39,826 nt of DNA from Thermoplasmata archaeon. Lineage in GTDB: Archaea > Thermoplasmatota > Thermoplasmata > Lutacidiplasmatales > UBA184. Shown piece by piece: positions 16,898 through 24,546 of the stretch (the stretch's first letter is position 1; each line of letters starts with the position of its first letter). The stretch lies in the NCBI GenBank assembly GCA_021806135.1, contig JAJZYB010000016.1, positions 1 to 39,826 of the forward strand, given 5' to 3'. Under the pieces are notes generated by a model. It saw only the letters and a program-made list of their open reading frames with translations. It was not told the origin of the DNA and made no database searches. The translations under genes and the position numbers were made by a program.

Positions 16898-17899
16898 GTG
16901 ACCTCGCCACGCTTCCCCTCCGCCCGCGGACAGCGGACCCCCTACCGGAGGGTGCCGGCCCACCTGCGCGCCCGTTGGGAAGCGCTCCTGGGCTCCCCCG
17001 TGGTCCATGCCCGTACGCAAACCGGCGGCTTCTCTCCAGGGGTTGCCGCACGCTTGGAATTGGCCAATGGTCGTCGCCGGTTCCTCAAGGCGGTCTCCGC
17101 CGAAGTGAACCCCGATTCCCCGGAGTTCTACCGACGTGAGGCGACGGTGGCGGCCGCCCTTCCCCGTGGCCTGCCCGCTCCGCGCTTCCTCTGGGTCGAT
17201 GAGGCCCCCCCCTGGGTGGCCCTGGCCTTCGAGGAGGTGGAAGGGCTTCCCCCCCGGATCCCCTGGCGTCGTTCCGAGCTCCGCCGCGTCTTGTCCGCGA
17301 TCACGCGGATGAGCAGGGCAGCGACCCCCTCCCCCCTCCGCCTCCCCCCCTTCGCGCGGGTGCACGGACCGGCGCTGAAGAATTGGCGGGCCGCACGACG
17401 GGCGAAGGGCACCCCACCGGGGGGGAACCCCTTCGGCCCCTGGGTCCAGGAGCATCTTCCAGATCTGGCCCGCCTGGAATCGCAGTGGGAACCGTCATCG
17501 GCCGGCCGGACCCTCCTGCACTGCGATATCCGGGCCGACAACCTCCTCCTCACCCCCCAAACGGTGTACTTCGTCGACTGGCCGTGGGCCTGCATCGGGG
17601 CCGCCTGGATCGACCTTCTCGCCTTCCTCCCCAGCGTGGCGATGCAAGGAGGACCGCCCCCCTGGGAGCTCTTCGACCGCCACCCCCTCGCCCGGTCGGC
17701 GCGTCCGGGCGCCATCGACGCCATGCTGGCCGCCTTCGCGGGGCTCTTCCTCTTCCGGGGTGCCGCTCCCACCCCTCCGGGTCTCCCCACCCTTCGCCCC
17801 TTCCAGTGGGCCCAGGGGCAGCAGGTGGTCCGCTGGCTCCGCTACCGGCTCGAAGGGGTCGATCCCGCCGAAGGTACCGTCCCCGCGCTGCCCGGTTAG
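16898..17899 (+). CDS. APH/choline-kinase-like phosphotransferase
   Basis: This protein of about 333 residues has the aminoglycoside phosphotransferase/protein-kinase-like fold. The N-lobe contains [11 protein letters not shown] with a possible ATP Lys. The catalytic loop is [13 protein letters not shown] (His-x-Asp-x4-Asn), and the metal Asp lies in [14 protein letters not shown]-dependent phosphorylation of a small hydroxylated or amine substrate is expected; homologues are often poorly characterised and need not confer antibiotic resistance. The start at GTG 16898 was preferred to the open frame back to 16814 because a TATA-like TTATTT lies about 27 nt upstream. The extension before it would run through the promoter. 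The gene converges with the aldolase gene, with which it overlaps by 4 bases. Confidence 0.82.
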   Translation: MTSPRFPSARGQRTPYRRVPAHLRARWEALLGSPVVHARTQTGGFSPGVAARLELANGRRRFLKAVSAEVNPDSPEFYRREATVAAALPRGLPAPRFLWVDEAPPWVALAFEEVEGLPPRIPWRRSELRRVLSAITRMSRAATPSPLRLPPFARVHGPALKNWRAARRAKGTPPGGNPFGPWVQEHLPDLARLESQWEPSSAGRTLLHCDIRADNLLLTPQTVYFVDWPWACIGAAWIDLLAFLPSVAMQGGPPPWELFDRHPLARSARPGAIDAMLAAFAGLFLFRGAAPTPPGLPTLRPFQWAQGQQVVRWLRYRLEGVDPAEGTVPALPG

Positions 17900-18543
17900 G
17901 CCTTCGGGACCTTCTGCCAGTCCTTGAGGAAGCGTTCCAGCCCCAAGTCCGTGAGAGGGTGGCGCGGCATCTTCTCAAAGACGCTGAAGGGCATGGTCAC
18001 GATGTCCGCCCCGAGGAGGGCCGCCTCCTTCACGTGGATCGGGTGGCGCACCGAGGCCACCAGGACCTCCGTCTTGTACTGGTAGTTCCGGTAGATGGTG
18101 ACGATCTCCTCGATGAGGTCCATCCCGGTCTCGGCGTGGTCGTCGAGCCGGCCGATGAACGGGCTCACGAAGTTCGCCCCCACCTTGGCGCAGAGGAGGG
18201 CCTGCAGGGGCGAGAAGACCAGGGTCATGTTCACCCGGATCCCCTTCGTGCGGAGCTGGCGCGTGGCCTTGAGCCCCTCCACGGTCATGGGGATCTTCAC
18301 GTAGATGTTGGGGTGGACCTTGGAGAGGCGCTCCCCCTCGGCCACCATGGCGGCGGCCTCCTGGCTCACCACCTCGGCGGAGACCGGTCCGTCGACGATC
18401 TCGCAGACCTCCCGGAGGATCTCCTCGAAGCTCCGGGACTCCTTGGCCACCAGGGAGGGGTTCGTGGTGACCCCATCTAGGATGCCCCAGCTCGCCGCGG
18501 TCCGGATCTCCTCAACGTTCGCCGTGTCCAGGAAGAGCTTCAT
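17896..18543 (-). CDS. Transaldolase-like fructose-6-phosphate aldolase family protein
   Basis: This 215-residue protein is the short transaldolase type. It opens [14 protein letters not shown] and has [15 protein letters not shown], the Schiff-base Lys in [12 protein letters not shown] (about residue 83), [13 protein letters not shown] and [11 protein letters not shown]. Members act as transaldolase or fructose-6-phosphate aldolase, moving or releasing dihydroxyacetone units in the cytoplasm. With ribose-5-phosphate isomerase at 28307-29008 it would supply pentose phosphates without a complete oxidative pentose pathway. The start codon lies just inside a long inverted repeat (18549-18593) whose loop contains a possible TATA element. 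The sequence does not separate transaldolase from aldolase activity. Confidence 0.9.
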   Translation of the reverse strand: MKLFLDTANVEEIRTAASWGILDGVTTNPSLVAKESRSFEEILREVCEIVDGPVSAEVVSQEAAAMVAEGERLSKVHPNIYVKIPMTVEGLKATRQLRTKGIRVNMTLVFSPLQALLCAKVGANFVSPFIGRLDDHAETGMDLIEEIVTIYRNYQYKTEVLVASVRHPIHVKEAALLGADIVTMPFSVFEKMPRHPLTDLGLERFLKDWQKVPKA

Positions 18544-18548
18544 GGGTC

Positions 18549-18593
18549 GGGGGTTCCCGCCCGAGGGATTTGAGGTTGACGGGCGGGACCCCC
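18549..18593. repeat. Inverted repeat across the aldolase promoter
   Basis: The arms at 18549-18563 and 18580-18593 pair over 14 bp with one bulged T (18555). The loop is 16 nt and, on the minus strand, holds CTCAAATCC, a weak TATA candidate 25-30 nt before the ATG at 18543. The repeat sits between the end of the coiled-coil gene and the aldolase start on the same strand. It could be a terminator for the former or an operator for the latter. Confidence 0.5.
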
Positions 18594-18601
18594 TCCCGCC
18601 C

Positions 18602-19480
18602 CTAGGGCTTGCGCTTCTTCCGGGCCTCCGTCACCTCGCCGTGGATCTTCTGGACCCCCTCTTCGGCGGTGCGCACGTGGGCGAGATGGTCCTTCAGGCT
18701 CGTGACGTGCTCATGGAGCACATCCTCCTGGGCGGTGACCCGACGCTCCCGCTCCTCCGTCTGCTGGAGGAACACCTGGTGCTCCTCCTGGCGTCGGGCG
18801 AGATCGGCGGTCTCCGCCGCGAACTTTTCCTTCCCCTGCTCGAGTTCGAACTGGGCCCGCTGGAGCGCCTGGCCCGCGGCTTGGATGCGCTTGCGCTCGC
18901 TCTCCACGGCGGCCCGGTCCGCCTCCAGCTGCTCCCGGTCCTTCTGGACCCGGGAGGCGTGCTCGGCCCTCTCCTGGTCGAGCTGGCGTCCGCGCCCCGC
19001 CAACTGCTCCTCCACCTCCAGGAGGCGCTTCTCCTCGGTCCGTAGCTTCTCTTCAGCGGCCCGGACCGCATCCTCGCGTTCGATCACCAGTCGCAGGCGC
19101 TTGCGGGATTCCTCGTCCCGTTGCTCGACGAGCTTCTCTCGGTCTTCCATCTTCGTGGTAATTCCTGGCGCGTGAGAACCCCCCGGAGACGGGGGGGAGG
19201 GGGAAGCCGCCGTCACCGACCTGGCCAGCTCCTGCCGGCCCGCGTCGGTGAGACGGAAGCGGCGGCCCGGGGTCCCCGCGGCCTCCACCGTGAGCGATCC
19301 ATCCCGTTCCAGTCCCTCCAATGCCCCGGTGAGCTGGGGGACCTCCAGGCCGGCCAGCGGCCCCACCAGGGCTCCCATGAACGTATCGTACGGGAGCCCC
19401 TCGGGGGTGAAACGCTCGGCGCAGAAGCGGAGCACCCTAAGCCGGGGGGAAGTCTCGGAGGACGCGTCCGTGGGGGCCAA
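18602..19480 (-). CDS. Winged-helix plus long coiled-coil protein, function unknown
   Basis: This 292-residue protein has two parts. Residues about 12-90 form a winged-helix domain ([15 protein letters not shown], then a turn and the recognition helix near [14 protein letters not shown], then a wing [17 protein letters not shown]). After a Pro/Ser linker, residues about 110-285 are a nearly unbroken coiled coil rich in Glu, Arg, Gln and Ala, ending in a basic KKRKP. This resembles archaeal DNA-binding proteins that dimerise through a long rod, but I know no named family for it. The TTG start is preceded by a TATA-like TTTATCC about 42 nt upstream (19519-19526). A shorter product from the internal ATG near residue 111 would lack the DNA-binding part. 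Confidence 0.75.
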   Translation of the reverse strand: MAPTDASSETSPRLRVLRFCAERFTPEGLPYDTFMGALVGPLAGLEVPQLTGALEGLERDGSLTVEAAGTPGRRFRLTDAGRQELARSVTAASPSPPSPGGSHAPGITTKMEDREKLVEQRDEESRKRLRLVIEREDAVRAAEEKLRTEEKRLLEVEEQLAGRGRQLDQERAEHASRVQKDREQLEADRAAVESERKRIQAAGQALQRAQFELEQGKEKFAAETADLARRQEEHQVFLQQTEERERRVTAQEDVLHEHVTSLKDHLAHVRTAEEGVQKIHGEVTEARKKRKP

Positions 19481-19518
19481 GAGATCACCGCTGGGGAGGA
19501 CGAGATGCTTGTGGAATG

Positions 19519-19526
19519 GGATAAAG
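19519..19526 (-). promoter_or_regulatory. TATA element for the winged-helix/coiled-coil gene
   Basis: CTTTATCC on the minus strand lies about 42 nt upstream of the TTG start at 19480, giving a short leader of roughly 15 nt. Confidence 0.5.
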
Positions 19527-19568
19527 AGTGCGTCCTGAGGGCGGAGAAGTCCCTCCGCCCGGGTCCGG

Positions 19569-20447
19569 TCAGCTCCCGCGGGCGGGCCGCCGGGCCACCA
19601 GGGAACGCAGGCTGGCGAGGTCCTCGCGATAGGCCGCGTACGGATCGGACTTGTCCCCCCGCAGGGGCGTCTCCAAGAAGCCCGGGACCTTCGCGAACCG
19701 GCGATCGTTGACCAGCCGGCGAAAACCGGGAAGGCCGATGTTGCCGTTCCCGATGTTCGCGTGACGGTCCCGATGGCTCCCGAGCTCCTCCTGGGCGTCG
19801 TTCAGATGGAAGGCGAAGACCCGGCGGGTGCCCACCGTGGCGTCGAGCTTCGCCATCATCTCCCGGTACGTATGGTCCGTCCTGATGTCGTACCCGGCGG
19901 CGAAGAGGTGACAGGTGTCCAGGCAGACCCCGGTCCGCTCGGGAGCGTCGATGGAGTCCAACAGGTGCGCGAGCTGCTCGAAGGTGGATCCCAGGGTCGA
20001 GCCGGCCCCGGCCGCGATCTCGAGGAGGATCCGGATCCGGCCGTCCGGGTCCGCCTCCAGCGCATGGCGGACACCGGAGGCGATGGCCGCGAGGCCCGCC
20101 GCTTCCCCCGAACCGGTGTGGGCCCCCGGGTGGAGGATCAACAGGGGGATGCCGAGGGTCTCCGCCCGCTGGATCTCCTCCTGGAACGCTGCCCGGGAAC
20201 GCTCCTGCAGGGTGGGTTGGGGGCTCCCGAGGTTGATCAGGTAGGAGGTGTGGACCGCGGCCGAGCGCATCTTCTCCCGCCTCATGGCGGCCCGGAACCC
20301 CTCCACCTCGGCGGGGTCCAGGGGGGCCGCGCTCCATTGCTGCTGGTTCTTCGAGAAGATCTGCAGCGCGTCGGCGCCGAGCGTCCGGGCCTGCTCCGGC
20401 GCGTGGGCGAGCCCTCCTGAGATGCCGATGTGGGCGCCGAGGATCAT
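19569..20447 (-). CDS. nfo: Endonuclease IV (AP endonuclease family 2)
   Basis: This 292-residue TIM-barrel enzyme cleaves DNA 5' of abasic sites in base excision repair. It opens with ILGAHIGISGGL and shows the three-zinc ligand set in order: AVHTSYLINLGSP, LLILHPGAHTG, ILLEIAAGAGSTLG (Glu), VCLDTCHLFAAGYD (Asp, His), FHLNDAQEELGSHRDRH and FLETPLRGD (Glu). All ligands appear present, and the length is usual for the family (about 280). The ATG at 20447 fits the N-terminal family start; the longer open frame upstream is not needed. It lies 50 nt after the cupin gene on the same strand and may share its transcript. Confidence 0.93.
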   Translation of the reverse strand: MILGAHIGISGGLAHAPEQARTLGADALQIFSKNQQQWSAAPLDPAEVEGFRAAMRREKMRSAAVHTSYLINLGSPQPTLQERSRAAFQEEIQRAETLGIPLLILHPGAHTGSGEAAGLAAIASGVRHALEADPDGRIRILLEIAAGAGSTLGSTFEQLAHLLDSIDAPERTGVCLDTCHLFAAGYDIRTDHTYREMMAKLDATVGTRRVFAFHLNDAQEELGSHRDRHANIGNGNIGLPGFRRLVNDRRFAKVPGFLETPLRGDKSDPYAAYREDLASLRSLVARRPARGS

Positions 20448-20497
20448 GCCGCGCTCGCGTCGGAGACCGGACGGAAGGTCAAAAGGCTGCCTTAAGC

Positions 20498-20839
20498 TCA
20501 AGCCCGAGGAGGAGGAGCGGGGAGCGCGATGCGCTTCTCCACGAAGTAATGGACGCTCTCCGTTCCCGGCGCGAAGCGGAAGCTGTGGGGAAGATGCGCC
20601 GGGATCAGGTGTTCGGTCCCGGCCGGATGCGACTCCTTCCGTCCATCGAGGTCCATGAGGATCTCCCCCCGGACCACGAACCCCCACTCCACGTCGTGGG
20701 TGTGGGTGGGGATCTCCACGGAGCGGTCTTCGGGGGCCTCGATGAAGAGCACCTGGGTCCCGGGTCCGTCGTGGACGAAGACGGTGGCTTCCTTGAGCGA
20801 CGCCCGGGGGAGGCGGCGGATCGGTTCGGGGAACGGCAT
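20498..20839 (-). CDS. Small cupin domain protein
   Basis: This 113-residue single-domain cupin has the first motif as PTHTHDVEWGFVVRGEI (two His and a Glu, the usual metal ligands) and the second as HLIPAHLPHSFRF with the third His. Such small cupins bind a metal and may act as isomerases, oxygenases or sensors; nothing here fixes the activity. It is followed by endonuclease IV on the same strand with a 50-nt gap. The divergent RidA gene starts 85 nt away. No clear TATA element was seen upstream. Confidence 0.82.
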   Translation of the reverse strand: MPFPEPIRRLPRASLKEATVFVHDGPGTQVLFIEAPEDRSVEIPTHTHDVEWGFVVRGEILMDLDGRKESHPAGTEHLIPAHLPHSFRFAPGTESVHYFVEKRIALPAPPPRA

Positions 20840-20923
20840 ACCGCCTCCCCATCCCGTGCGTCCTCATGGCCCTTTGGGAGCCCGTGGCGTCCCTCCAAAT
20901 AGACCGGCCCCGTCCTGGGGAGC

Positions 20924-21367
20924 ATGGGAGAGGTCCGTCCGTTCCGGGTCCGGTACTCCTCGGGGACCTCCTGGGAACCCCGGGTGGGGTACTCCCGGGC
21001 CGTGCGGGCGGGAGACGAGATCTTCGTCTCGGGGACCACGGCCACCGACGGGGAAGGGAAGCTCGTGGGAGCAGGAGATGCGTATGCGCAGACCCGGCAG
21101 GCGCTCGCCAACGTTCGGCGGGCGGTCGAGGCCCTGGGGGGAGAGCTCTCAGACGTGGTCCGGACCCGGATCTATGTGAAGGACATCCGGGAGTGGGAGG
21201 AGATCGCCCGGGCCCACCACGAGCTCTTCGGGGATGTCCGGCCCGCCTCTACCATGGTCCAGGTCTCGAGGTTCATCGACGAGGCCATGCTGGTGGAGGT
21301 CGAGGCCGATGCCCGGGTCCCTCCCGGGCGCTCTCAGCCGTCCGGGGAAGCCTCGTCCCCGACGTAG
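20924..21367 (+). CDS. RidA (YjgF/UK114) family enamine/imine deaminase
   Basis: This 147-residue RidA-fold protein has VGYSRAVRAGDEIFVSGTTA at the start of the fold, VVRTRIYVKDI with the conserved substrate-binding Arg, and RPASTMVQVSRF near the C-terminal strand. The family hydrolyses reactive enamines/imines released by PLP enzymes. The N-terminus and the central TATDGEGKLV segment place it with the RidA subfamilies found near catabolic genes. A weak TATA (AAATAG, 20898-20903) is about 24 nt upstream, which suggests a leaderless transcript. The last 34 bases overlap the end of the convergent HNH gene. Confidence 0.87.
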   Translation: MGEVRPFRVRYSSGTSWEPRVGYSRAVRAGDEIFVSGTTATDGEGKLVGAGDAYAQTRQALANVRRAVEALGGELSDVVRTRIYVKDIREWEEIARAHHELFGDVRPASTMVQVSRFIDEAMLVEVEADARVPPGRSQPSGEASSPT

Positions 21368-21852
21368 ACCATCTCCCCGAGGCCCGTGTAAAGACCCTCT
21401 TCGGACCGGCCCACGCCGGTGGATCGCCCCGGGAGGAGACGGAGGAGGGCCACGGTCTTGGCCCGGTGGCAGGGCCGGCAGAGCGACTGGAGATTGCCGG
21501 GGTCGAGGGGGCTCCCGCCCCGCACAAGCTCCCGCACGTGATCCACGTCGAGCTCCCTGGCCCGGAGGCGGCGTCCGCAGGCCCGGCAACGGTACCCGTC
21601 CCGCCGGAGAACGGCCCGTCGTGCGGCGTCCCAGAAGTACCGGGCATGGTGGAGCCGACGGCACCGGGGGGAGCAGTAGACGGCCCGAGGGGAGGCGAGG
21701 CCGTTTCCGCACTCCACACACCGGTGGAGGCGACGGGCTTCACGGCGGCGTTGAGCCCCCTCCCCGAACCAGCCGACGGAGTCGTTCAGACGGGCCCGGC
21801 GACACTGGACCGATGTCCCCCCCGCGACGAGGGGACCCCCGGTAGCGGACAC
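21334..21852 (-). CDS. HNH endonuclease with N-terminal zinc ribbon
   Basis: This 172-residue protein has a zinc-binding segment CVECGNGLASPRAVYC followed by SPRCRRLHHARYFW (four Cys) and then a complete HNH domain: LRRDGYRCRACGRRLRAREL, DVDHVRELVRGGSPLDP, and NLQSLCRPCHRAKT. The CxxC pairs, the DH pair, the Asn and the final His are all visible. It would be a metal-dependent DNA nuclease. No restriction, phage or transposon gene lies next to it, so its role is open; repair or a stand-alone domestic nuclease are both possible. The start (GTG at 21852) is not firm and the first 40 residues are weakly supported. Confidence 0.82.
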   Translation of the reverse strand: MSATGGPLVAGGTSVQCRRARLNDSVGWFGEGAQRRREARRLHRCVECGNGLASPRAVYCSPRCRRLHHARYFWDAARRAVLRRDGYRCRACGRRLRARELDVDHVRELVRGGSPLDPGNLQSLCRPCHRAKTVALLRLLPGRSTGVGRSEEGLYTGLGEMVYVGDEASPDG

Positions 21853-21977
21853 GTCAGGGGAACGGGAGGGGGTCCCTTTTCAAGGATTGCTTGGAGCCTC
21901 GGCGAAGGCTTCGCTCTCTCTGGCCCCTTTCGGGGAGGGAGCGGGGGACGACCGACGGGGACGAGAAGGCGTGGAGG

Positions 21978-22265
21978 TCAGCCCAGGACCTCGACCCGGC
22001 CGCTGCGGCCCATGGAGACCTGGAGCTTCCCCCGGTATTCCTTGGCCCAGCCGTCGACGACCTTGACCTTCTGGCCCACCTTGTACTTGGTGGTGTCCGC
22101 ACCCCAGAGGGTCAGCGCGATCGTGCCGGTCTCGTCCTGGATGGTGGCGTCGGCCACCTTCGAAGGGCCGCGGGAGGTGCTCACGTCGCGGACCGCGGAG
22201 ATGGCGGTGATCGTTCCCTCGAAGGTCGCGCTGCTGTTGGGCTTGAGGCTCGCGATGCCGGGCAT
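21978..22265 (-). CDS. Single OB-fold nucleic-acid-binding protein
   Basis: This 95-residue protein consists of one OB fold like those in archaeal replication protein A: FEGTITAISAVRDVSTSRG (strand 1), KVADATIQDETGTIALTLWG (strands 2-3), then YKVGQKVKVVDGWAKEYRG and LQVSMGRSGRVEVLG. The DETG turn and the LTLWG strand are the typical RPA-like features. It has no zinc finger and is far shorter than full RPA, so it may be an accessory single-strand-binding subunit or an RNA-binding protein. A TATA (22289-22296) about 28 nt upstream of the ATG indicates a leaderless transcript. Confidence 0.85.
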   Translation of the reverse strand: MPGIASLKPNSSATFEGTITAISAVRDVSTSRGPSKVADATIQDETGTIALTLWGADTTKYKVGQKVKVVDGWAKEYRGKLQVSMGRSGRVEVLG

Positions 22266-22288
22266 GGGATAGACCCCACCCGGGGGGG

Positions 22289-22296
22289 CATAAAGT
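22289..22296 (-). promoter_or_regulatory. TATA box for the OB-fold gene
   Basis: ACTTTATG on the minus strand, centred about 28 nt upstream of the ATG at 22265. Confidence 0.6.
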
Positions 22297-22579
22297 CCCT
22301 TCCATCGCCCGAAAGGGGTTGTGAGGCCTTGTCATACCCGCTCCGGCCGGGTGTCCTTGCTCGTCCAGTGGACCTCCTTGAAAAGCTCGAGACGCGCGTC
22401 GTCCAGGGCCGCCCCGGGCCCCCGTGAACACCGTGGGGTCCCGGGTCAGGAGGGGGCGGTTCCCCCCGGGCTTACCCAGGGGGCTGGCCGATCTCCCGCC
22501 CGAGCCTCCCGGAGCGGGGCCACCCCGCACTCTCCCCCGGCCCCTGCGGAGGGACGACCGGGGCGCTGTCGGGGGGTGG
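22297..22579. other. GC-rich intergenic stretch, nothing recognised
   Basis: Together with the promoter above, this forms a gap of about 314 bases between two minus-strand genes. It is strongly G/C-tract rich (for example GGGGGCGGTTCCCCCC near 22453). I looked for SRP RNA, RNase P RNA and tRNA signatures and saw none. An unknown structured RNA cannot be excluded. Confidence 0.35.
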
Positions 22580-23404
22580 CTAGGTTCCAGAGGGGGTCTG
22601 GGCGCCGCGGACGGAGGGTGTGGATCGTCGCTTCCGCACCTTCCAGAGGATCTCGATGGGCCACCGCCGGGCCCAGCGGGTGTCCTCCGCACCGAGGAAG
22701 CTGGAACGCGACCGCCCCGGGGGGATCAGCTCATGAAGCGCTTCCACCTCCAGTCCGTGCTCCAGAAAGAGCTGCACCCACTGCCCGTACGGGAGTTGGA
22801 ACTCCGTTGAGTCGCCGAGCGCGATCCTCCCCAGGTCGAAGTAGTCGTAGCGGAGCCTTAGTCCCATCCGGCCCGACCGCCGGTCCTGACAGAGCATCCG
22901 TAGCGGGCTTGACGTGGCGAAGGCGAGGATTCCGCCGGGGCGGAGGAGGCGCTCTGCCTCCGGCACGGTCCGGTAGGGGTCGCAGAAGGTCATGGCCCCG
23001 TAGTCGCAGAAGACGATGTCGAAGCACCGGTCCGGCAGCGGCACCGACTCCGCGCTGGCCTCGACGAGCGGGAAGTCCACCCCGGCGGCGCGCATGTTCC
23101 GGCGGGCCTGGTCCAGACGCCGGGGGGAGACGTCGAGGCCCACTACCCGGGCGCCCGCCTTGGCCAGGGCGATCGACCACCGGGCCGCACCGCAGCCCAG
23201 CTCCAGCACATCCCGTCCCCTCACCTCACCCAGGACCCTCAGCCGGCGTTCGGGGACGTGGAACATCCCCCACCCCATCGCCCCTCCCCGTCCCAAGATC
23301 GATCGGTGGCGGGTCTCGAACCACTCGGCGGTGCGGTCCCAGTCCGCCCGGTTCTTCCGGGCGTGGGGCGTAAGGCGCTGGCGGGGCCTCTCGGGGCTCT
23401 TCAT
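22580..23404 (-). CDS. Class I SAM-dependent methyltransferase (type 11)
   Basis: This protein has 274 residues. The SAM-binding core is VLELGCGAARWSIALAKAG (motif I, about residues 66-84), VVGLDVSPRRLDQARRN (motif II acidic loop), FDIVFCDYGAMTF (motif IV) and ERLLRPGGILAFAT (motif V). These identify a Rossmann-fold methyltransferase. Its N-terminal 40 residues are basic and its C-terminal 70 hold no known domain, so the substrate (small molecule, lipid or other) is unknown. The C-terminal tail after about residue 250 is Arg/Ser rich. It is transcribed towards the OB-fold gene and lies just downstream of the 5S rRNA on the same strand, with a perfect inverted repeat between them. Confidence 0.87.
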   Translation of the reverse strand: MKSPERPRQRLTPHARKNRADWDRTAEWFETRHRSILGRGGAMGWGMFHVPERRLRVLGEVRGRDVLELGCGAARWSIALAKAGARVVGLDVSPRRLDQARRNMRAAGVDFPLVEASAESVPLPDRCFDIVFCDYGAMTFCDPYRTVPEAERLLRPGGILAFATSSPLRMLCQDRRSGRMGLRLRYDYFDLGRIALGDSTEFQLPYGQWVQLFLEHGLEVEALHELIPPGRSRSSFLGAEDTRWARRWPIEILWKVRKRRSTPSVRGAQTPSGT

Positions 23405-23424
23405 CGTCCCCCCAGGACGGGATG

Positions 23425-23466
23425 GGGACGACCCCCCAGCGCCGGCCGGTTCGGGCGGGTCGTCCC
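23425..23466. terminator. Perfect 10-bp inverted repeat downstream of 5S rRNA
   Basis: GGGACGACCC (23425-23434) and GGGTCGTCCC (23457-23466) are exact inverted repeats around a 22-nt GC-rich loop. They sit about 30 nt after the 3' end of the 5S rRNA and about 20 nt before the methyltransferase start (both minus strand). A terminator or processing structure for 5S is the simplest reading; an operator for the methyltransferase is the alternative. No T-run was seen on the minus strand. Confidence 0.45.
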
Positions 23467-23495
23467 GGGGGCGGCCGCTCCGCTCCTTCTCAGGT

Positions 23496-23616
23496 GCTGA
23501 CAGCTTTCCGTGCTTCCCGTAGGCTCTCGCACTTCAGTACCACACGGAACGCCAGCGGGCTTAACTGCCGGGTTCGGAATGGGACCGGGTGTTTCCCCGC
23601 CGCTTTGGCCGTCAGC
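23496..23616 (-). rRNA. rrf: 5S ribosomal RNA
   Basis: On the minus strand these 121 nt contain the universally conserved core: GGGAAACACCCGGTCCCATT then CCGAACCCGGCAGTTAAGCC (loops B and C), and further on GGTACTG and GGGAAGCACGG. The two ends pair over nine bases (GCTGACGGC with GCTGTCAGC) to form helix I, which fixes the boundaries. A TATA element about 26 nt upstream gives it its own promoter. No 16S or 23S gene is adjacent, so this 5S gene stands alone, as is known in Thermoplasma-type archaea. Confidence 0.96.
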
Positions 23617-23637
23617 GCAGGGCCGACCCCCGAGAGA

Positions 23638-23646
23638 CTATTTAAG
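23638..23646 (-). promoter_or_regulatory. TATA box for the 5S rRNA gene
   Basis: CTTAAATAG on the minus strand is centred 26 nt from the 5' end of the 5S RNA, the classical archaeal stable-RNA promoter spacing. Confidence 0.75.
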
Positions 23647-23725
23647 AATGGCGAAAGGGGACCCCGACGGCCGTTCCCACAACGACCCGGTCGGGCTCGG
23701 CCCAACGGGGACCCGTGGGGCCGGT

Positions 23726-23938
23726 TCACTTCCGGGGAGGGCGGCGGTTCCGCTCCACCAGATCCTCGGCCCGGCGCACGGCCCGTTCACCGGTCCGGGT
23801 GACGGCCTCTCCGAGCCGGTCGGCGAGGCGGAGCCCGATCCGGGCCCACTTGAGGGTGTCGTGAGCGAACTCCCGGGCCAAGGCGTCGGCCTCCTCCCGA
23901 AGGTCCTCCGGGGAGGCGGGGTTGGGACGGTTCGGCAT
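23726..23938 (-). CDS. Small helical protein, function unknown
   Basis: This 70-residue protein is predicted to be mostly one or two amphipathic helices (DLREEADALAREFAHD, then RLADRLGEAVTRTGE), highly charged, with a basic Arg/Pro/Lys tail. I do not recognise the family. It is supported by its charged, protein-like composition and by ATTAAGG (23963-23969; CCTTAAT on the minus strand), a TATA candidate about 28 nt upstream of the ATG, the leaderless spacing seen elsewhere here. It precedes the 5S rRNA on the same strand. Confidence 0.55.
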   Translation of the reverse strand: MPNRPNPASPEDLREEADALAREFAHDTLKWARIGLRLADRLGEAVTRTGERAVRRAEDLVERNRRPPRK

Positions 23939-24027
23939 GATGGGTCCCATCCCCCCCCGGGGATTAAGGATTGCTCCAGCCGCCCGGACGGACCCCCCGT
24001 ACTCCTGCGGCGGTGCCGGGGGGGACG

Positions 24028-24546
24028 CTAGGCCGGATAGTCGGAGGGAAGCCGCTCCCCCGGGTGCCAGTGGTCCTCCAGCGTGGTCACCAACCCGGAG
24101 AGGAAGCGAAGGGCAGGGGCCACCATCAAGATCAGGATCACCGGAGTGTAGAGCACCCGGAGCACGAGCGGTCCCGAGGACGTTCCCACGCTGACCGTCA
24201 CCGCGGACGAGGTCAGGAAGATCGCGAGGTACCCGAGGGCCACCAGGGACGCGAGCATCACCGTCGGGCCATAGGACGGGTTCGGCTTCGCGCTCACCGT
24301 CATCCCTTCCAGAAGGGCCTGCAGGGTCCCCACTCCCAGGATCACGTCCGGAGGGACGGCCAAGGTGACGTAGCCCAAGGCCACCACGCTCACCACCACC
24401 GCGAACGGAAGGAGCGCGAGCAGCACGAACATGAGCACGAAGTAGGCCATCGCCCGGGCCCGAAGGATCCCCTTCGAGGGGATCCGGGCGCCAGGGTAGG
24501 TCACTCCCCGGTGGGTGGGGGTGGCGTAGGGGGCCCGGATCGTCAC
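24028..24546 (-). CDS. Membrane protein of unknown function
   Basis: This 172-residue protein has three or four hydrophobic helices: ARAMAYFVLMFVLLALLPFA, VVALGYVTLAVPPDVILG, VMLASLVALGYLAIFLTS and YTPVILILMVAPALRFL. The GTG start overlaps the stop of the upstream gene (GTGA), so it is translationally coupled to the anchored protein at 24543-25328. I recognise no family. The C-terminal tail (EDHWHPGERLPSDYP) is hydrophilic. The pair probably forms a small envelope complex (inference from coupling). Confidence 0.72.
   Translation of the reverse strand: MTIRAPYATPTHRGVTYPGARIPSKGILRARAMAYFVLMFVLLALLPFAVVVSVVALGYVTLAVPPDVILGVGTLQALLEGMTVSAKPNPSYGPTVMLASLVALGYLAIFLTSSAVTVSVGTSSGPLVLRVLYTPVILILMVAPALRFLSGLVTTLEDHWHPGERLPSDYPA

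Noticed and set aside
21334-21852. Mobile element or restriction system suggested by the HNH nuclease
   Set aside because: No transposase, methylase, integrase, direct repeats or terminal repeats were seen around it.
22297-22579. SRP RNA or RNase P RNA in the gap beside the OB-fold gene
   Set aside because: The hallmark sequences of both RNAs were looked for on both strands and not found.
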